64,000 nucleotides of DNA from Turritopsis dohrnii (lineage: Eukaryota; Cnidaria; Hydrozoa; Anthoathecata; Oceaniidae), in assembly GCA_027922465.2 (NCBI GenBank), contig BQMF02000614.1:124001-188000 (forward strand). The letters run 5' to 3'. The notes below the pieces were generated by a model, which did no database searches, was not told the DNA's origin, and saw only the letters and a list, made by a program, of their open reading frames with translations. Positions 34,148 through 46,674 of the stretch are shown in pieces. The position numbers were made by a program, and so were the translations under genes. The first letter of the stretch is position 1, and each line of letters opens with the position of its first letter.

Positions 34148-34656
34148 CAAATACGTTGCCACATCAAAACATCGTCATAAAAAAGTTTCCAACGCAAAAG
34201 TAAGGTTGATACACATACAACGCAGATTGATACTTTTTTAAATAAGCAACACAGCAGTAGCATAGCCAAAGGACATTTTAAAATTGTTTTTTTCGATAGA
34301 GAATAATACATACGGTGTCAATCGGTCCGTGATTAAAAACTGGTCTGTTGAATTGTCTTTTGAAGTCTATGTATGAATTTTGACGACATTTTCGATTAAC
34401 ACACAGCAACAAATTAAGCAACAAAAGGTAATCTTTTAAGCAACGCTACTACTAACCTCCGACCTTCTGCGCTTACAAAAAAAAACCGTGTAGGTCTAAA
34501 AAGACCTAAATCATCAACATTAGTTACACAAATAAAAATTAACTCAAATAAATACGATCAAGTGTTGATTGATACTTTTGCTCGTTGTTTTTCTCAATAA
34601 TAAATATGTGTTTTAAGATACGTATGTGCCAGTTGTAACATGCGTTGTTGACACAA

Positions 34657-37478
34657 CTACGCAACCATTTGCTTGTAACATCCACCGCAGTATGGCAAGC
34701 TATCGTGTTCGTAAATTTGAACTTGAGGGGAAGGTTTGACCAGACATCGCTAAGATAAAAAAGAAAAAAATAAAAACTTTTTTCACTTAATAGAAGAATT
34801 AAACCATGAGCAGGTGCTACTAGAATTTACCAACTTCAGCGCCACTAACTTACCTTGCAGGCGAAACAATCAGTATGCCAATATCCGCCCAAAGCATTGA
34901 TGTAACCGCCAGTGATAGGATTGGAGCAATTTTTACACTTGGGCGCGTTTTTTACAAGATAACAATTCTTGCAATAGGGAGAGCCTTCGAATTCCACGTA
35001 AGAACCCGCTAGATCTGCGTTACACTGAAAACATCGAAAGTGGTTCATATGCCAGACACAGTTCAAAGCCTGAAAGAGAAAGATGAGAGGGTATTCATAA
35101 ACCAAAATGAACAGGATTTAAGTCTAAACTTTATCCATATCCAGTATCTTGAAGGTCAAATATAACTGTCGCTTAAAAGCATGCAGTAAGGAGTGTATGC
35201 AAGCGAGCTTACTCGAAAGAATTGCTCATTAGGCTTGATAACACCATTGCAATGAGCACAAACTGAACCAAAAAACTTGGAGCGATCTTTTAATGCGATA
35301 GGCAAGATCTAAAAGTTAACAACAAAGAACATTAACATTGATGGTGGTGTTGCATGTTTTTTGACTTGCTTACATTGCTGAGAAAAAAGAGAAAGGTTGG
35401 CAAATATTCTGGTAAAAAAGGCAAAGTCTTAATTTCTGCCAAAAATATCGACCGATTCAACATTTAGCTTAATATTTGGTTCACTTATTTTCCGTTTATT
35501 TGGAAGCAAGACTTGAAACACAAAAAAGATGAAGAGGATTACCTCAATGACTTTACAACCAGAACTAAATCCATCTAACTTGTATACACCTGGTTCAGTG
35601 GCAACATGTTCGTCTAGTTTAGATGCATCAGTAGTTTTCCATGTACTATCAGATACCAATATCTAATCATTAAAAGAAAGACATATTCAAGTGAAGGAAC
35701 ATGCGTATAGTGACAGACGAATCAAATATTTGTTGAAGAATGGGCATACTTACCTGACCACCTTGTACAAAATTCCCTATTGATTCTACTTTTAGGACAT
35801 TAATTCCAGAGTAAGAAATTTGACCATTGGAACCTTTCTTGTCTGTTGCGTCGCCACTATAAGAAACTCTCACCATTTTCTCAAAATGAAACTAAACTTT
35901 GGTTTCTGTGAATTTTAGTTCTTAGATAGTAATTTATTTTACCTATGAATCCCAATTTGAACACGCGGACCACTGAATAACGGTGTGGCATTGGCTTTGT
36001 TAGTATCTTCAGGTTTGAAAAGCTAAACAAAACAAATTCAATAAGATTCGGCAGTTCACTTGAGGCATCAGAGAGTATGAAATGAGGGCAGAGAAACAAA
36101 GAAAAACCGAAAACCTTGAGAGTAATGTGATGCAAAGAACGTCTATTCTCCTTTTAAGGTGGGTTGTGGAATTGAATGAATAGAAAATGAAAGTTGCACT
36201 AACCTTTTTACATCCAGGAATTTTCATAACATCACCAGACCATTCATATTCATTAAAATTTAGTTGAACTTTCATTGCACTTAAAGACAAAAAATATTAA
36301 ATATACTAGATGTTAAATAATATGTAGCTATACGGATTATACTTCTAATGAATCGTTAATTGATTTTTCAAAATAGAAAAAGAAAAGAAAACCAAAAAAA
36401 AAACTAGGAAATTTACAGATTTAGCATATCATCAATGTTTCTTGCAGCCAGGAGGTATTTCCCAACCTGAAACAAAAAAAACTAAAAAACTTACAGCAGG
36501 ATATTTTGATGTTTTCTAGTGGATACACAATAATAGCCAGCTTTAATAATCGGTAATATGCACAAATACTATTTCATTGGCATTAGCACTTATGATAAAA
36601 AATTTGATAGCAGAAAAATACACTAAAAAGAAATTCTAGGAATATAAATTTCGATTATAATTCAAAACAAACCTCTTCTTTGGCCTTGTATATATTATAT
36701 TTCTTAAGATCCTTTACTACCAACTCATGAATAACTTCTAATGCTCTAAAATAATTTACTAATGTTTGCAATTCGAAAAACCAACAAGAAAAAAAATAAA
36801 TTGAATAACAAAATAAATTTTTTACTACAACAGTTATTATAGCAGATTCAACTCACTTAAGAGCAGCCTCTTCATCAAGCACTTCTAGAAACGTAGCAAT
36901 ATTCTTTATTATTAGCACAGCAAAAGTGACATTTCCAATTGGGGGTTCTACCTAAAAACAATTTGTAAAGAATTGAGTGAATCATACACGTCAATTAATA
37001 AGAAGGTACAATATTGACCTTCAGGCTTCTTTTTCCATATAAAAGTTCTATAGAAAGCTGCAAAAAAATTTCATTATCATTAGACAATTATTATAAGGTC
37101 AGGTGTCAGTGACAAAATAAGTCATAGATCCAAGGGGGCAAAAATGTCAAAACATCACTGCAACAAGGAGCATTTTCATTGAAACTGTGTGTATACTTCT
37201 ACAGAAATGCACTCCTCTGCAGTGTTTATTCAACAAATTTGTCCAGTGGGATTGTTCAACATTGTCACCTCAACAATACCAGCTGACTGCAAATTCCCCT
37301 TTTCCTTCTGTTCAGCTTCAGCTTTCAACCTCTCCTCTTTCTTTTTTATTCTCGCATTTAATTTTTCTTGAAAAATAGAGCTTTGTTGATGTTTAGCTGC
37401 GTCTAACCGCCTGGCAGACTTTTCATGTAACTTCAATTGTTCTTCTGCTTGTTTTGCTAGTTCTGCAGATGACGACAT
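34657..37478 (-). CDS. LIM-domain protein, 12 exons, 420 aa
   Basis: Exons in gene order: 37478-37269, 37057-37019, 36951-36857, 36745-36673, 36466-36417, 36279-36204, 36022-35943, 35868-35754, 35662-35543, 35308-35213, 35069-34854, 34749-34657 (stop 34659-34657). All junctions keep frame. The N-terminal ~70 residues are a basic/acidic coiled coil starting MSSSAELAKQ. A helical stretch (VEPPIGNV to DDMLNL) and a possible beta-rich region (QLNFNEYEW, RVQIGIH, GVYKLDGF) follow. Two tandem LIM domains close the protein. LIM1 uses CAHC, WHMNH, CFQC and CKNC, so an expected Cys is replaced by His (H-x2-H). LIM2 is canonical: CKNC, WHTDC, CKRC and CGGC. LIM domains bind protein partners, often at the cytoskeleton. 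The overall architecture was not recognised. An upstream in-frame ATG (37520) exists, but an acceptor-like CCTAG lies between the two. Confidence 0.85.
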
Positions 37479-40400
37479 TCTCCTAGGATTATAAAGAAGT
37501 TTAAACTTTTTAGTGACCATTGTTTTTAAAAGATATCTTTCTGAATAAGGCTTTAAACTTTCAAACCACTTGTAAAGAAAAATGCCAAAATTAACAGTTT
37601 ACTTCTGAGACTGAGACTTCCTTAATGAGACTGTTTATACTACTAATGAATGACTAATTAATCATTTTATTTAAAATTATCGACAAAATAATGATAGCCC
37701 TAAAGTTAATTGGACAAGTATTTCCAGATAAGTTTCCTCTTTGTTCCAGAAAGACAAAACAAACAAATTGAAGATGGTTTTGATTATACCATTCTTGGCA
37801 TTACTTACTTATTGGCAATATGAATAAAATCTAGATACAAACTCCATTCATTCGAAATAGAGTTTTAACTTTATTTTTAGTTTAAATTGTATTGACACCA
37901 TCTTATGTTTTAAAATGATTTTTAAGTGTAAAAAGCTGCTACCGTAAACAATAGTGACACAAAATAGTCATTTATCAAAAAATCAGAAGTGAAATTCTTT
38001 TTTCTTCTTCTTTTTAGAAATAACTAAGTCTAACAGTAACAGAAAACTTTAAAGAAAATAGCAGAATATTTCCTGTTTTGTCTTTCACAATAAAAACATG
38101 AAACAGACACCATTAGGGTTATTATTTCGAAAGCAGAAATTACGTCAGTTTCATCCATAAAGCTACCATATCCCATTTTGTATTATCAAAGTATTTGGAA
38201 GTCTTAAAGAAGACTCAAGGGGTTAATTGTTGATCCAGTTAAAAAAAGGGAACAAGTAGTCAGTGTTAAGAAGAATATTCAATGACTAGCCGCCAAGGTG
38301 GCATCGCTCGCTGCCCGTGTTCAGCCTGCGTTGTGTGGCCACCTGCTCCAAATTATTGCACTTTAACCAGCGATAAGTGAGGGACATATAATGGGAGAAT
38401 TGAGGTTCAATTCTAATGATTTTCACTTCCTTTGCTGCTGGCTTTATCGTTTAATAAAGCTCGTTTGCACATGAAGACTAATAGGTTCCTGGTGTTTCAA
38501 ATTTTGCATGTTCTTAACTCAGCCGTTCATTGTCGCGGTCGCATTTAAAATGTCAGCAAACTTTCTTGCTTTACACAATGCATTCCGAACGTGAACTTCA
38601 CGTGGTCTTTATTTACGATTTTAAACCAATCAAATATCAGTTTAGGCAATGGTTCCAAAAAAACTGTATTTCATGATATGCTATTTATTTACTTTTTAAA
38701 ACCAATCGATTATCAGTTTAACAATACACTCAAAACATAGAGAAAAAAAAACTTCAACTTAATATTAGCTTTTGTTTTATGCGCTCTAACATGGGTGCTG
38801 TCCGAAGTAGGTGAAAAAATGGTTTCTCTTAAAAGGACTACAAGGGAGGAGAGAAAAATGCACGTGCTAAAAGAATGCAGTGAATAAAAACATGTTCGAT
38901 CAGAAGCGCATAACGATTAAAAGAAATTAAATTATTAAAACAAAAGCAAAAAAAATATTGTTTCATGACACACTTTTTTCACCGGCTATTAATATAGCTA
39001 TAAAATGTCATCCCTATTGGTTCACCAGCCATAAAGTCACGTTCAATTGGGGTTGCAATGTATTTGTTTCGCACTGAGAGGTCGCACACAAAAAAAGAAA
39101 TAATTTCGCTAACAACTGAATCTACCATTTTGCGTGACAGACAGAGAATCGGCTATTAATATATAGATTTGCAATACCATTCATTACCAATATTATCCTA
39201 CCTTACTCATTTACAAGGAATGCGCAATGTGGACGATTAGACTGAACAACACAAATATTCTCGGAGTTGCTGCATTTCGTTGCCATGTCAACATAGAAGG
39301 AGTGCATAAATCATTTTGTTATCATATTTTGAATGGTGGGGAGTTGCGAAATCTGCACCTGCATAGATATATTTTAGTTGTTGCCTCCACCACCCAAATG
39401 AGAAAATTTGTAAGGATTTCATTACTCCTTAAAGGCCTACTGGCAGCTTAACGAAATAATATACGTTTATGAAAAATTTGCATTTTCAAGATATAAGAGA
39501 AAAACTTGTGAATGCTCAATGAAAGAGAACTATGCACAAGGGGGTGTTCACATAGAGAAAATCTTCCATGCTGGCTTGGCTTGTGAAGACCTCACTTTTT
39601 CTAACCAAACCTCATAAAAATTAACTAAACTTGTGTTCAATCGGATTTCCTCTGAATGGTTTTGCAAATATAAATGGTGTCCATAAAAATGAAGTGAACA
39701 TAAATATGATAACTAATTTGGTCAATTTTTTCTTCAAATCATGCGAAGGTTAATTTTAAATTTTTTGATATATAATAAATTTTTAGATCATGAAACATAC
39801 ATGATTATTTTTAAAAAAATTGACAAACTGAAAACAACTTAAAATATCAACCAACCAACCTTCCCCTCTATAACTACATGTACACATACATGCATACATA
39901 CATGTAATAACAGAGAGAAAGAAGCGCAACAAATACAGTTTTAAGATTTTATATATTCCAAGTCTCGTATTTTTTAAAGAGCTAATGTCCATCATATTCA
40001 CTGTTCATACATTTATTATCCTGCACAAGCAATAAAATCAAAATCCAAACCTGTATAAAAAGTCACAAAATAAAAAAAACTAAATGCTCTTGAAGATTTA
40101 TTACACGTGTTAACTTTATACTGATAGCTGCCGTCTCTTTATACTGTGACTAGTTGTCGAGCTAGTTTTTTATTTTTGTGTTGTGTTATCTTTATTTTCG
40201 TGTGAACTGAAAGCTTGTGCAAGGAATGTTGTTTCCAAAATGTATTTTCCCACAATTCAACAGTCCAAAATTTTCCCTATGACCCCAACCATGATAGGTT
40301 ATAAGGCTTGGGGAAGATAACTATTCATTATCCACGCATTGTGGTGGTAGAGCCAGCAGATCAGTGCTCCGTAGTCTCCAAATAATGAGAAGCCTGAAGT

Positions 40401-41105
40401 GAAGCACCTAGTTTATATAAAATGCACAAGCTAAAAAAAAATTATCCTTTGTTTGGAGTAATCTCTTATTTTCCTATCCTCACAAGCCAACATTCAAATG
40501 CTACCGTAACGAGGTGACTTCCATTAGTGCAGTGACTTCGATCAGTAAAAATAAACTGTTAAAACTCAGAAATTAAAGTGTGTTTTTCACATTTTTTAAT
40601 ATTTTCATTTATATACATTCCTATTGTGAAATGTCATCAGCATTTCTTTCAAGCATAAAGACTAATTTCTTCCAAAACTAACGATGAAAAATGTCAAAAT
40701 TTCACTGCTCACATTGATCATCACTCTATTTGCATCGTATTTAAAACTCTAGCTTTAGGTTCATCCGTGAAATACACAGGTGTTTCTTTATGGAGCACCC
40801 TTATAAGGAACTTGAGGCTGAAAAAAGCTTGAAAATTAAGGAACTGGTCAGGCTGAAATAGAAGAAAAAGGAATTAAGAAACACTAAAAAATTTCTTTTA
40901 AACAAATGTAACCCACTAAAAACAAAACCTACGGGTACTTGAACATGACAAAGTGTGAAAAAAAGCAGGATTCAAATATAGTTTTTTCTATACAAGAAAA
41001 AGCTACAATTTATAGTGCAATGCATTGATAATGCCTCCTTTGTGTATAACCTGCCCGAACCTTTATACTTTTGATGTCATTAAAATTTGTTCTAACAATG
41101 AACTG
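37479..41105. other. Intergenic, 3.6 kb, no recognised gene
   Basis: The first few hundred bases should hold the LIM-gene promoter. The rest is AT-rich with short ORFs only. A CGGCTATTAATATA word occurs near 38985 and 39152, and a CATA-rich microsatellite lies near 39880-39905. No transposon ends could be paired. Confidence 0.35.
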
Positions 41106-42303
41106 CAAGCCTCAAAATAGCGGTTGGACATTGGACATTGTCCGACCCAGACTCAAAATTGTCTCACTGAAATCAGTTTTGGCCTGACTTTTTGTCCGAC
41201 ATGTTTTCATGCGATAGTTTACTTCGCAAATACTGCCGTCGTTATTGTAAAGCAACAAAAAGTTAGGTCTGTAATGTTAAATTTTTCTTCGATTAGTCTT
41301 CCGCGATTATATCGCAAAATCAATTTAAAACTCACTGAAAAGGACTTGAATGATAATCTTTCGATTGATCAATTTCGAATGAAAATGAAACGCACGTACG
41401 TGACCTTAGAAAAATGTAATCTTTTTTAATTCATTCTACTGCATGTTTACGTCATAGCAGATGTGTTGTTTATTAAAATTTTTCTTCTTTTCTATAAAGG
41501 CCAATTTCCAATGCGCGATATTAAATACTCTTCCAACATTGTGGAAATATAGATAGCAGCGTTTCGATATTATTGGTGAAAAACTCTGAAAAGTTACGAA
41601 ACTTTCCTTTTGTGCATACAGTTGATTTTTCGTTTTAAGAAATAAGAATGCCAGGTGCTCAATCGGATTAAATTCAATTCGATTAAAGATTCATTCATTT
41701 CATTTGCGCAACTTTTTATCGTGGAAGATGGCCCATCCATAGAAGATTATGACCCATCCAATGCCATGAAATTGTGGGTGGAGGAAAAGGACAGGCGACC
41801 AAATCAACGAAAGAGATCGCAGTATAAACCACGCACTGCTTTGAAACGGAAACTAAGTGATTGTAGCTCGAGTGAAGAAGAGGCAGATGATACGTTTTCG
41901 AATCATTTGTTTGGCGATGAGGATGAATATGAGGACTTCCTAGGTTTTTAATACGTCAAACCTTTAGTTTTTCCATTTTTCTTTTGAATTTTGTTTCTTT
42001 GTCAGTGAGATGATTAATTCTGAAGTCGAAAGTTCCATTTATTGTGTTGAGGCAAACTCGAAAGTTCTATCGAAGAAAAAGCCGCAGCAATAACAGACTA
42101 ATCTCTCATCAAAATAACATACTGTTTGTTGCTAAGTTGTTTTGATTTTTATTTTTCAAGCAAAAGTAATTTATTTGTGTTATCAACAGTTAATCAATTT
42201 TATTATGTCAGAAAGTAATGGCTATCGGACATGTCTGACCAGAAGATTTAAAATGTACCGGACATTTTGTCCGACTGTCCTCAAAAAATTATTTCGAGGC
42301 TTG
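41106..42303. mobile_element. hAT-like element, 1.2 kb, 5-bp TSD AACTG
   Basis: The ends CAAGCCTC(A/G)AAAT and the inverted ATTTCGAGGCTTG are flanked by AACTG on both sides (41101-41105, 42304-42308). A GGACATTGTCCGAC / GTCCGACTGTCC pair lies just inside each end. It contains a short ORF with an acidic C-terminus (41655-41951). Superfamily assignment rests on the 5-bp duplication and on similar elements nearby. Confidence 0.65.
41655..41951 (+). pseudogene. Transposase C-terminal tail, possibly hAT
   Basis: The open frame ends DYDPSNAMKLWVEEKDRR, then a basic stretch (RKRSQYKPRTALKRKL), a Ser/Glu-rich acidic region (SSSEEEADD) and a terminal EDEYEDFLGF. The composition suits the tail of a transposase or a nuclear protein carried by the surrounding element. 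No catalytic region remains, and the identity is a guess from context. Confidence 0.3.
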
Positions 42304-42881
42304 AACTGTGTACAAAAATTAATTTCGTTTGAAATGAAATTTCAACATTATTTCGTTTCATATTTACGAGGGTTACACTCAACATCCCACATCAATATCT
42401 TTTCTTTGATTAATATTTACTGATTCTATGGACCGAACATTTATTGTGGATGAGAAATAGTTCTCCATTAATATTGTTATAATAGCCATTTGAAAACATT
42501 GCCAAATAATATCTTAAAGTTGTTTGTCACTTCTCATAAACTGATTGAAGTCACATGCAATAATTGATGTTGTCATTTTCTTAGAAAAATTAGATTATTT
42601 CTCTGAAGCAATAAGATTAGGTAATGTGAAATTTTGCACACAAAAGTTTCGGAAGTAATGGTTGTATGTCTGGAGTTTCTTTTAAAATAGTGGCAAAATT
42701 GATCCAAGTTGCCCCTTTTACGATATTTAGGAGCATAATATTGTTGGTAATTTTAAATAGAGAAAACAACAAAGTTTAGAATATTTATTTAAAATCTTTC
42801 CATCGTCAGTGTTTTTTACAAGTGAAGTTTATGTACAAAAAATAAAAAAAAAATTGGTTTCAAAAACAATTTAAAAAGCTA
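42304..42881. other. No recognised feature
   Basis: AT-rich sequence between two transposon relics; nothing identifiable. Confidence 0.35.
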
Positions 42882-43332
42882 CCGTATTTCCTCTAATAAA
42901 CACCGCCCTCTATTAAATGCCGCACTTATAACCAAACATTTGCAGTAAACACCGCCCTCTAATAAACATCGCCTTCCAATGAATGTGGCATCATGAAAAG
43001 CGGCGTTTATTTAGAAACAGGCCAAACAAGAAAATGTTTTAAAAAGTTTAAAAGCTTCATTTCCCTTCTGTTAACAAATTCTTCCACGTTTGGATGAATT
43101 AATTGATGTGCAATTATTTGTGCAGGAAATTTTGGTGTCATTAATATTCTTTTGTTTAAAACATTTTCCCACAATATTTTGTAGAGTTTTTAAGGAAAAG
43201 AAAACATTGTTGTTTAAAGTCTGGTTTTATCTCATTTACCATTTTGTAATAAACTCTGCCCTCTATTAAACGTTGCATCCAAAAGTTGGAATTTTTAATA
43301 AACGCAGTGGCGTTTATCAGTGAAAAATATGC
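42882..43332. mobile_element. Diverged MITE rich in CACCGCCCTCTAATAAA motifs
   Basis: Starting at CTACCGTATTTCCTCTAATA, the word AA(C/T)(A/G)CCGCCCTCTA(A/T)TAAA recurs three or four times in one orientation. Inverted GGCGTTTATT words follow near 43003 and 43311. The pattern is a subterminal-repeat MITE whose right end has decayed. No exact duplication was read. Confidence 0.5.
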
Positions 43333-43687
43333 TATATATTTGGGGGGATACTAAAAGGTAATTTAAAGGAGTGGTCCACTAAAAAAATCATATTTTTGTT
43401 TTTACTCTATTTGAATAAAACATCACTTTTTTCATACAAAAATGTTTTTCTTTTATAAAAATTATTAATACAATGGCTTTTAACTCACTTTCTTTTTACT
43501 GCTCAATTTTTCCTTACCTTTCGTGTGACGTCATCGTAGCCCACAGCTGTTGCTGTATTATGTCTTTATATCAGAATTCATAGAAAGAGATAGTTGTGTT
43601 GTTATTAATATTCGCTCATAGTTTTGGAGAAAGTTAAGATAAAAAAAACATAATAGATATAAATATAATAAGTTTGTAAAATTATTC

Positions 43688-44640
43688 ATGGTGTCTTGTA
43701 GTGCAGTTGGTTGTAGTAATCAGGGGCTAATACAGGTCAAATTTCATAGCGGTAACCGCTATTGGGCGCCAAGATCGAGGCGCCCAAATTCAAAAAAAAA
43801 AGGGAAAAATTTTTTTTTGAAAAGGTAAAAAAAGAATGTGAGAAGAGCAAAACGAAAGAAAGGGAAAAAAGGAATCGTGAGGAGAAACAAAACTCGTTCA
43901 TCTTATTTTAAAGCGGAAAGACAACCTCGTTACCGTCGCTTCTTCTCTCTTTTGCGCTAAATCAGACTTACGATTTAGCGTAAAGCAGAGAAGAAGCGCT
44001 GGGAAAGAAGGGCACTCTGTGAGATTTCCGTACCTGGTTACCAAGGCTAGGTGATTACTTTACGAACTGAAACTTTCGAAATGATTATATAGTCCTGTAA
44101 AATATACACAAAGTAAGGAAATCAAAAATGGCGGAAGGTAAACACGCCGATTCGCGTGATTGAATTTCGAAGAACATTTGAAGATTCTACAGGAAAGACT
44201 GTTACGATACGAATAACAAGAAATGAGAAAGTTTTAAGGGACTAAGAATATGTATAGTATGTTAAAATAGAACGCATTTTAGACCATTCTAGGCCCTCAA
44301 ATCGAAAATTTTTCGGGGCTTCGCCCCCAGACCCCACAGAGGGGGCTTACAGCGCCCCCCCTGACCCCTAGACTGCATTTGTTCGGCTCAATGTGCGGCT
44401 ACCGCCGCCCAAATTCAAATCCTGTATTAGCCCCTGGTAATCGAAGTACGGATAAAAAGAGCGAGGCAGAGCATATAAACTTTTTTCGATTGCCGAGAGA
44501 TGATAAGAAGAGCAAAGTTTGGATTTCAAAAATACGAAAAGAAAACCTACCTAAAGATCCGTATTTGTCACTTTTACTTTACAGAAGATAGTTTTCAAAG
44601 AGATTTAATTACAACAAGATTTAGTTACAACAAAAGAAAT
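43688..44640 (+). pseudogene. THAP domain exon split by transposon and frameshifted
   Basis: ATGGTGTCTTGTAGTGCAG opens MVSCSAVGCSN, the C-x4-C start of a THAP finger. It breaks at 43716-43720 (GTAAT), where the hAT-like element lies, and resumes at 44442 with RSTDKKSEAEHINFFRLPRD and VWISKIRKENLPKD. The C-x2-H half (CHFYFTEDSFQRDL) is readable only in another frame after about 44560, so a small indel adds a second lesion. THAP fingers bind the transposon ends in P and Kolobok transposases. Confidence 0.75.
43721..44436. mobile_element. hAT-like element inside THAP exon, 5-bp TSD GTAAT
   Basis: The ends CAGGGGCTAATACAGG and CCTGTATTAGCCCCTG are perfect inverted repeats, flanked by GTAAT at 43716-43720 and 44437-44441. 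No transposase is visible. A GAGAAGAAGCG / CGCTTCTTCTC pair in the middle (about 43937-43998) adds a hairpin. The right end of a related copy ends at 60198. Confidence 0.85.
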
Positions 44641-45214
44641 TTTGCCAAAACCTCCTAAAGATATGTTATTACGAATCAGACACGTTTTGTAAAGTAGTTT
44701 ATTTATGTTTTAGTATTTGTGTAACTTTATATACTGTAATTTATGTTTATGCAGTGATACATGACTACACGTTTTTATATACGAAACATTTTATATAAGA
44801 GAAAAAATTAAGAAAACATTAAAGAAACATGGTAGGCTGAACTCCTGATGAACATATAACAACGGCATCAAATTAACAATGTTTATAAAAACAAAAAAAT
44901 CAATGATAAAAAAACTCCTGGAAAGAGTAATGTATTTCTAGAACTCAACGTCCATATTAAGAAACATCCAGGTTCAACACAAATTGTGTGTTTTTTATGT
45001 ATATTTTCCCTTTATCTGTAGACGTTTTGTGTTTTGCTTTGAGCTTCAATGACGTCACGGAAAGAAATGTCCATTTCATAAATTCTTTGTAAAGCACACA
45101 ATAGGCATGGAAATTAATGAAGAAAATAGTGCAGTATAGATAAAAAAGATATGAAGATTTCAAATATATATTGCATTTATTTTTTTGTCAAAAATTTGTG
45201 GACCACTCCTTTAA

Positions 45215-45605
45215 ATGTTAAAAGCGTATAAAAGTAACATAATTGGTTTAGAAATCTTAGGTGACACCATTGAAAAGTAAGATCAGAGTTTTTGTGTCAA
45301 TTTGGTTATTCAATTTTGGTCTCTTTGAGTGCTAACTGAGAGATGCTTCTTTGCTTTGTCGGAGGTTTGATGACGCTGGTAACAAAATAAAACTAAAACT
45401 GTGTGTTGGGTTATTTTTCAAATGCCTAGCAAATTCGAAGTCTTTACTAATGTTTTCATGTTCATTCCATTTAATTTTTAAATATCTGAATATTTTAAAC
45501 TTTGTTGTTTTCTCTTTTTAAAATTACCACATTTATCACGGCGAATGTTTGCAACATACAATATTGTTGTTCAAAGATAGATTAAATAAAAATTCAAAAT
45601 ATACC
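45215..45605. other. No recognised feature
   Basis: AT-rich interval between the Kolobok element and a transposase relic. Confidence 0.3.
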
Positions 45606-46090
45606 TTATTCTTTGCTAAGAAAGGTGCAGCAGCTATGAAAATGTTGAAGGAACTCAAAGAAAACATTCTTGTGTTGCCACTTTAAAAGGATAGGTAACG
45701 ATGTACACTGCTGGAATTCGTGTTGTATGAGGCTTTTGATGATACTGGCATGATTGGTCATGATTGCACGGAGAATGTTTATGATTGATCCCCATCTCGT
45801 CTGACTCAAGAATACAATGGAAGAAAACTATCAATTCTATTTGCAGTACGTTTGACCACTTTCGCCACGGATGTTTTGAAAAATATTTTGGCGGTGGAAT
45901 TTGAAAAATGGTGGAAGTATAGACAGTGTTGTTGCTGAAATTTACTACCTGAATACCGTGATAGCAAGACAAGCAAAGTTTTAGGCACAGACAACAGAAC
46001 GGTAATGTAGTGTGTTGATAGAGAAACAGAATACAATAATATGAAAAAAACAACTCTTTCCTTTTTTGTGAACATTTCAGGAGGCGTCAC
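45606..46090 (-). pseudogene. hAT transposase fragment
   Basis: Read on the minus strand, three overlapping frames carry pieces of one protein. These are a Lys-rich FSNSTAKIFFKTSVAKVV segment, an FHCILESDEMG segment and TRWGSIINILRAI. TRWGS is the hallmark motif of many hAT and hAT-derived zinc-finger proteins. Frameshifts break it repeatedly. The ends of the parent element were not found. Confidence 0.45.
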
Positions 46091-46515
46091 AACGGTAGAT
46101 ATCTTTGTTGTTTTGCATGTGAAACCATTGCCTTATCAAGAAACTATTTGTTTCCTATTGAGATCCAAGCCAAATCCAGCGTTGATATCAAGAAACGCGG
46201 TCGGTGAGTGAAATTTCTTTTGTAAAATGTTTCACCCAAGGACCCATTGTCATTATTGTCATTCACGTGGGTGTATCATTCATGAAACTTCGACTTGATC
46301 TGAAAAATGTTATAATAATGGGCAATCATAATCATTTCTAAAAGTTTAGTGATGGCTGCGCTGTGAAAAATACTTTTTCATAGCTCTTTCTGCACGCAAT
46401 TTCCAACACCTGTCTAGGTGTTTTTGCAATCTAAAGTTGACTTGTCGAGACAGCACTATTGTTCTCTAAAAAAAACTCTGCTGATAAAAATATAGCTGCC
46501 TTCAATTTGTAAAAT
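46091..46515. other. No recognised feature
   Basis: Probably flanking debris of the hAT fragment. No exons or paired repeats were seen. Confidence 0.3.
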
Positions 46516-46674
46516 GTAGGTGTTACCTAGGGTCCTACAGGCGCCGTTAGACGGCTCTTTCCCAATCCAAAAAACTAATAAATTTCCCAATTGAGTCCAG
46601 CAATAAATTTATGAAAAGTTAGTAAATAAGCTTGCTGTGAAAATAAATGATTTGATTCTGTTTTGAAACATTGG

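Larger units (their letters stand above)
43367..45210 (+). mobile_element. Kolobok-type element with THAP exon, TTAA TSD
   Basis: AGGAGTGGTCCAC at the left and GTGGACCACTCCT at the right are perfect inverted repeats directly abutted by TTAA (43363-43366, 45211-45214). The element encodes the start of a THAP zinc finger and is interrupted by a hAT-like insertion at 43721-44436. TTAA targets with a THAP-bearing transposase are the hallmark of the Kolobok superfamily. Most of the transposase is missing. Confidence 0.8.

Noticed and set aside
37479..37520. Upstream in-frame start for the LIM protein (ATG at 37520)
   Set aside because: The 14-residue extension crosses a CCTAG acceptor-like site and is hydrophobic/basic. 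The downstream ATG followed by SSSAEL is a better start, though this is not proven.
44379..44591. Continuous ORF starting at 44379
   Set aside because: Its first third is the right end of a hAT-like element; only the part after 44442 is real THAP-exon sequence.
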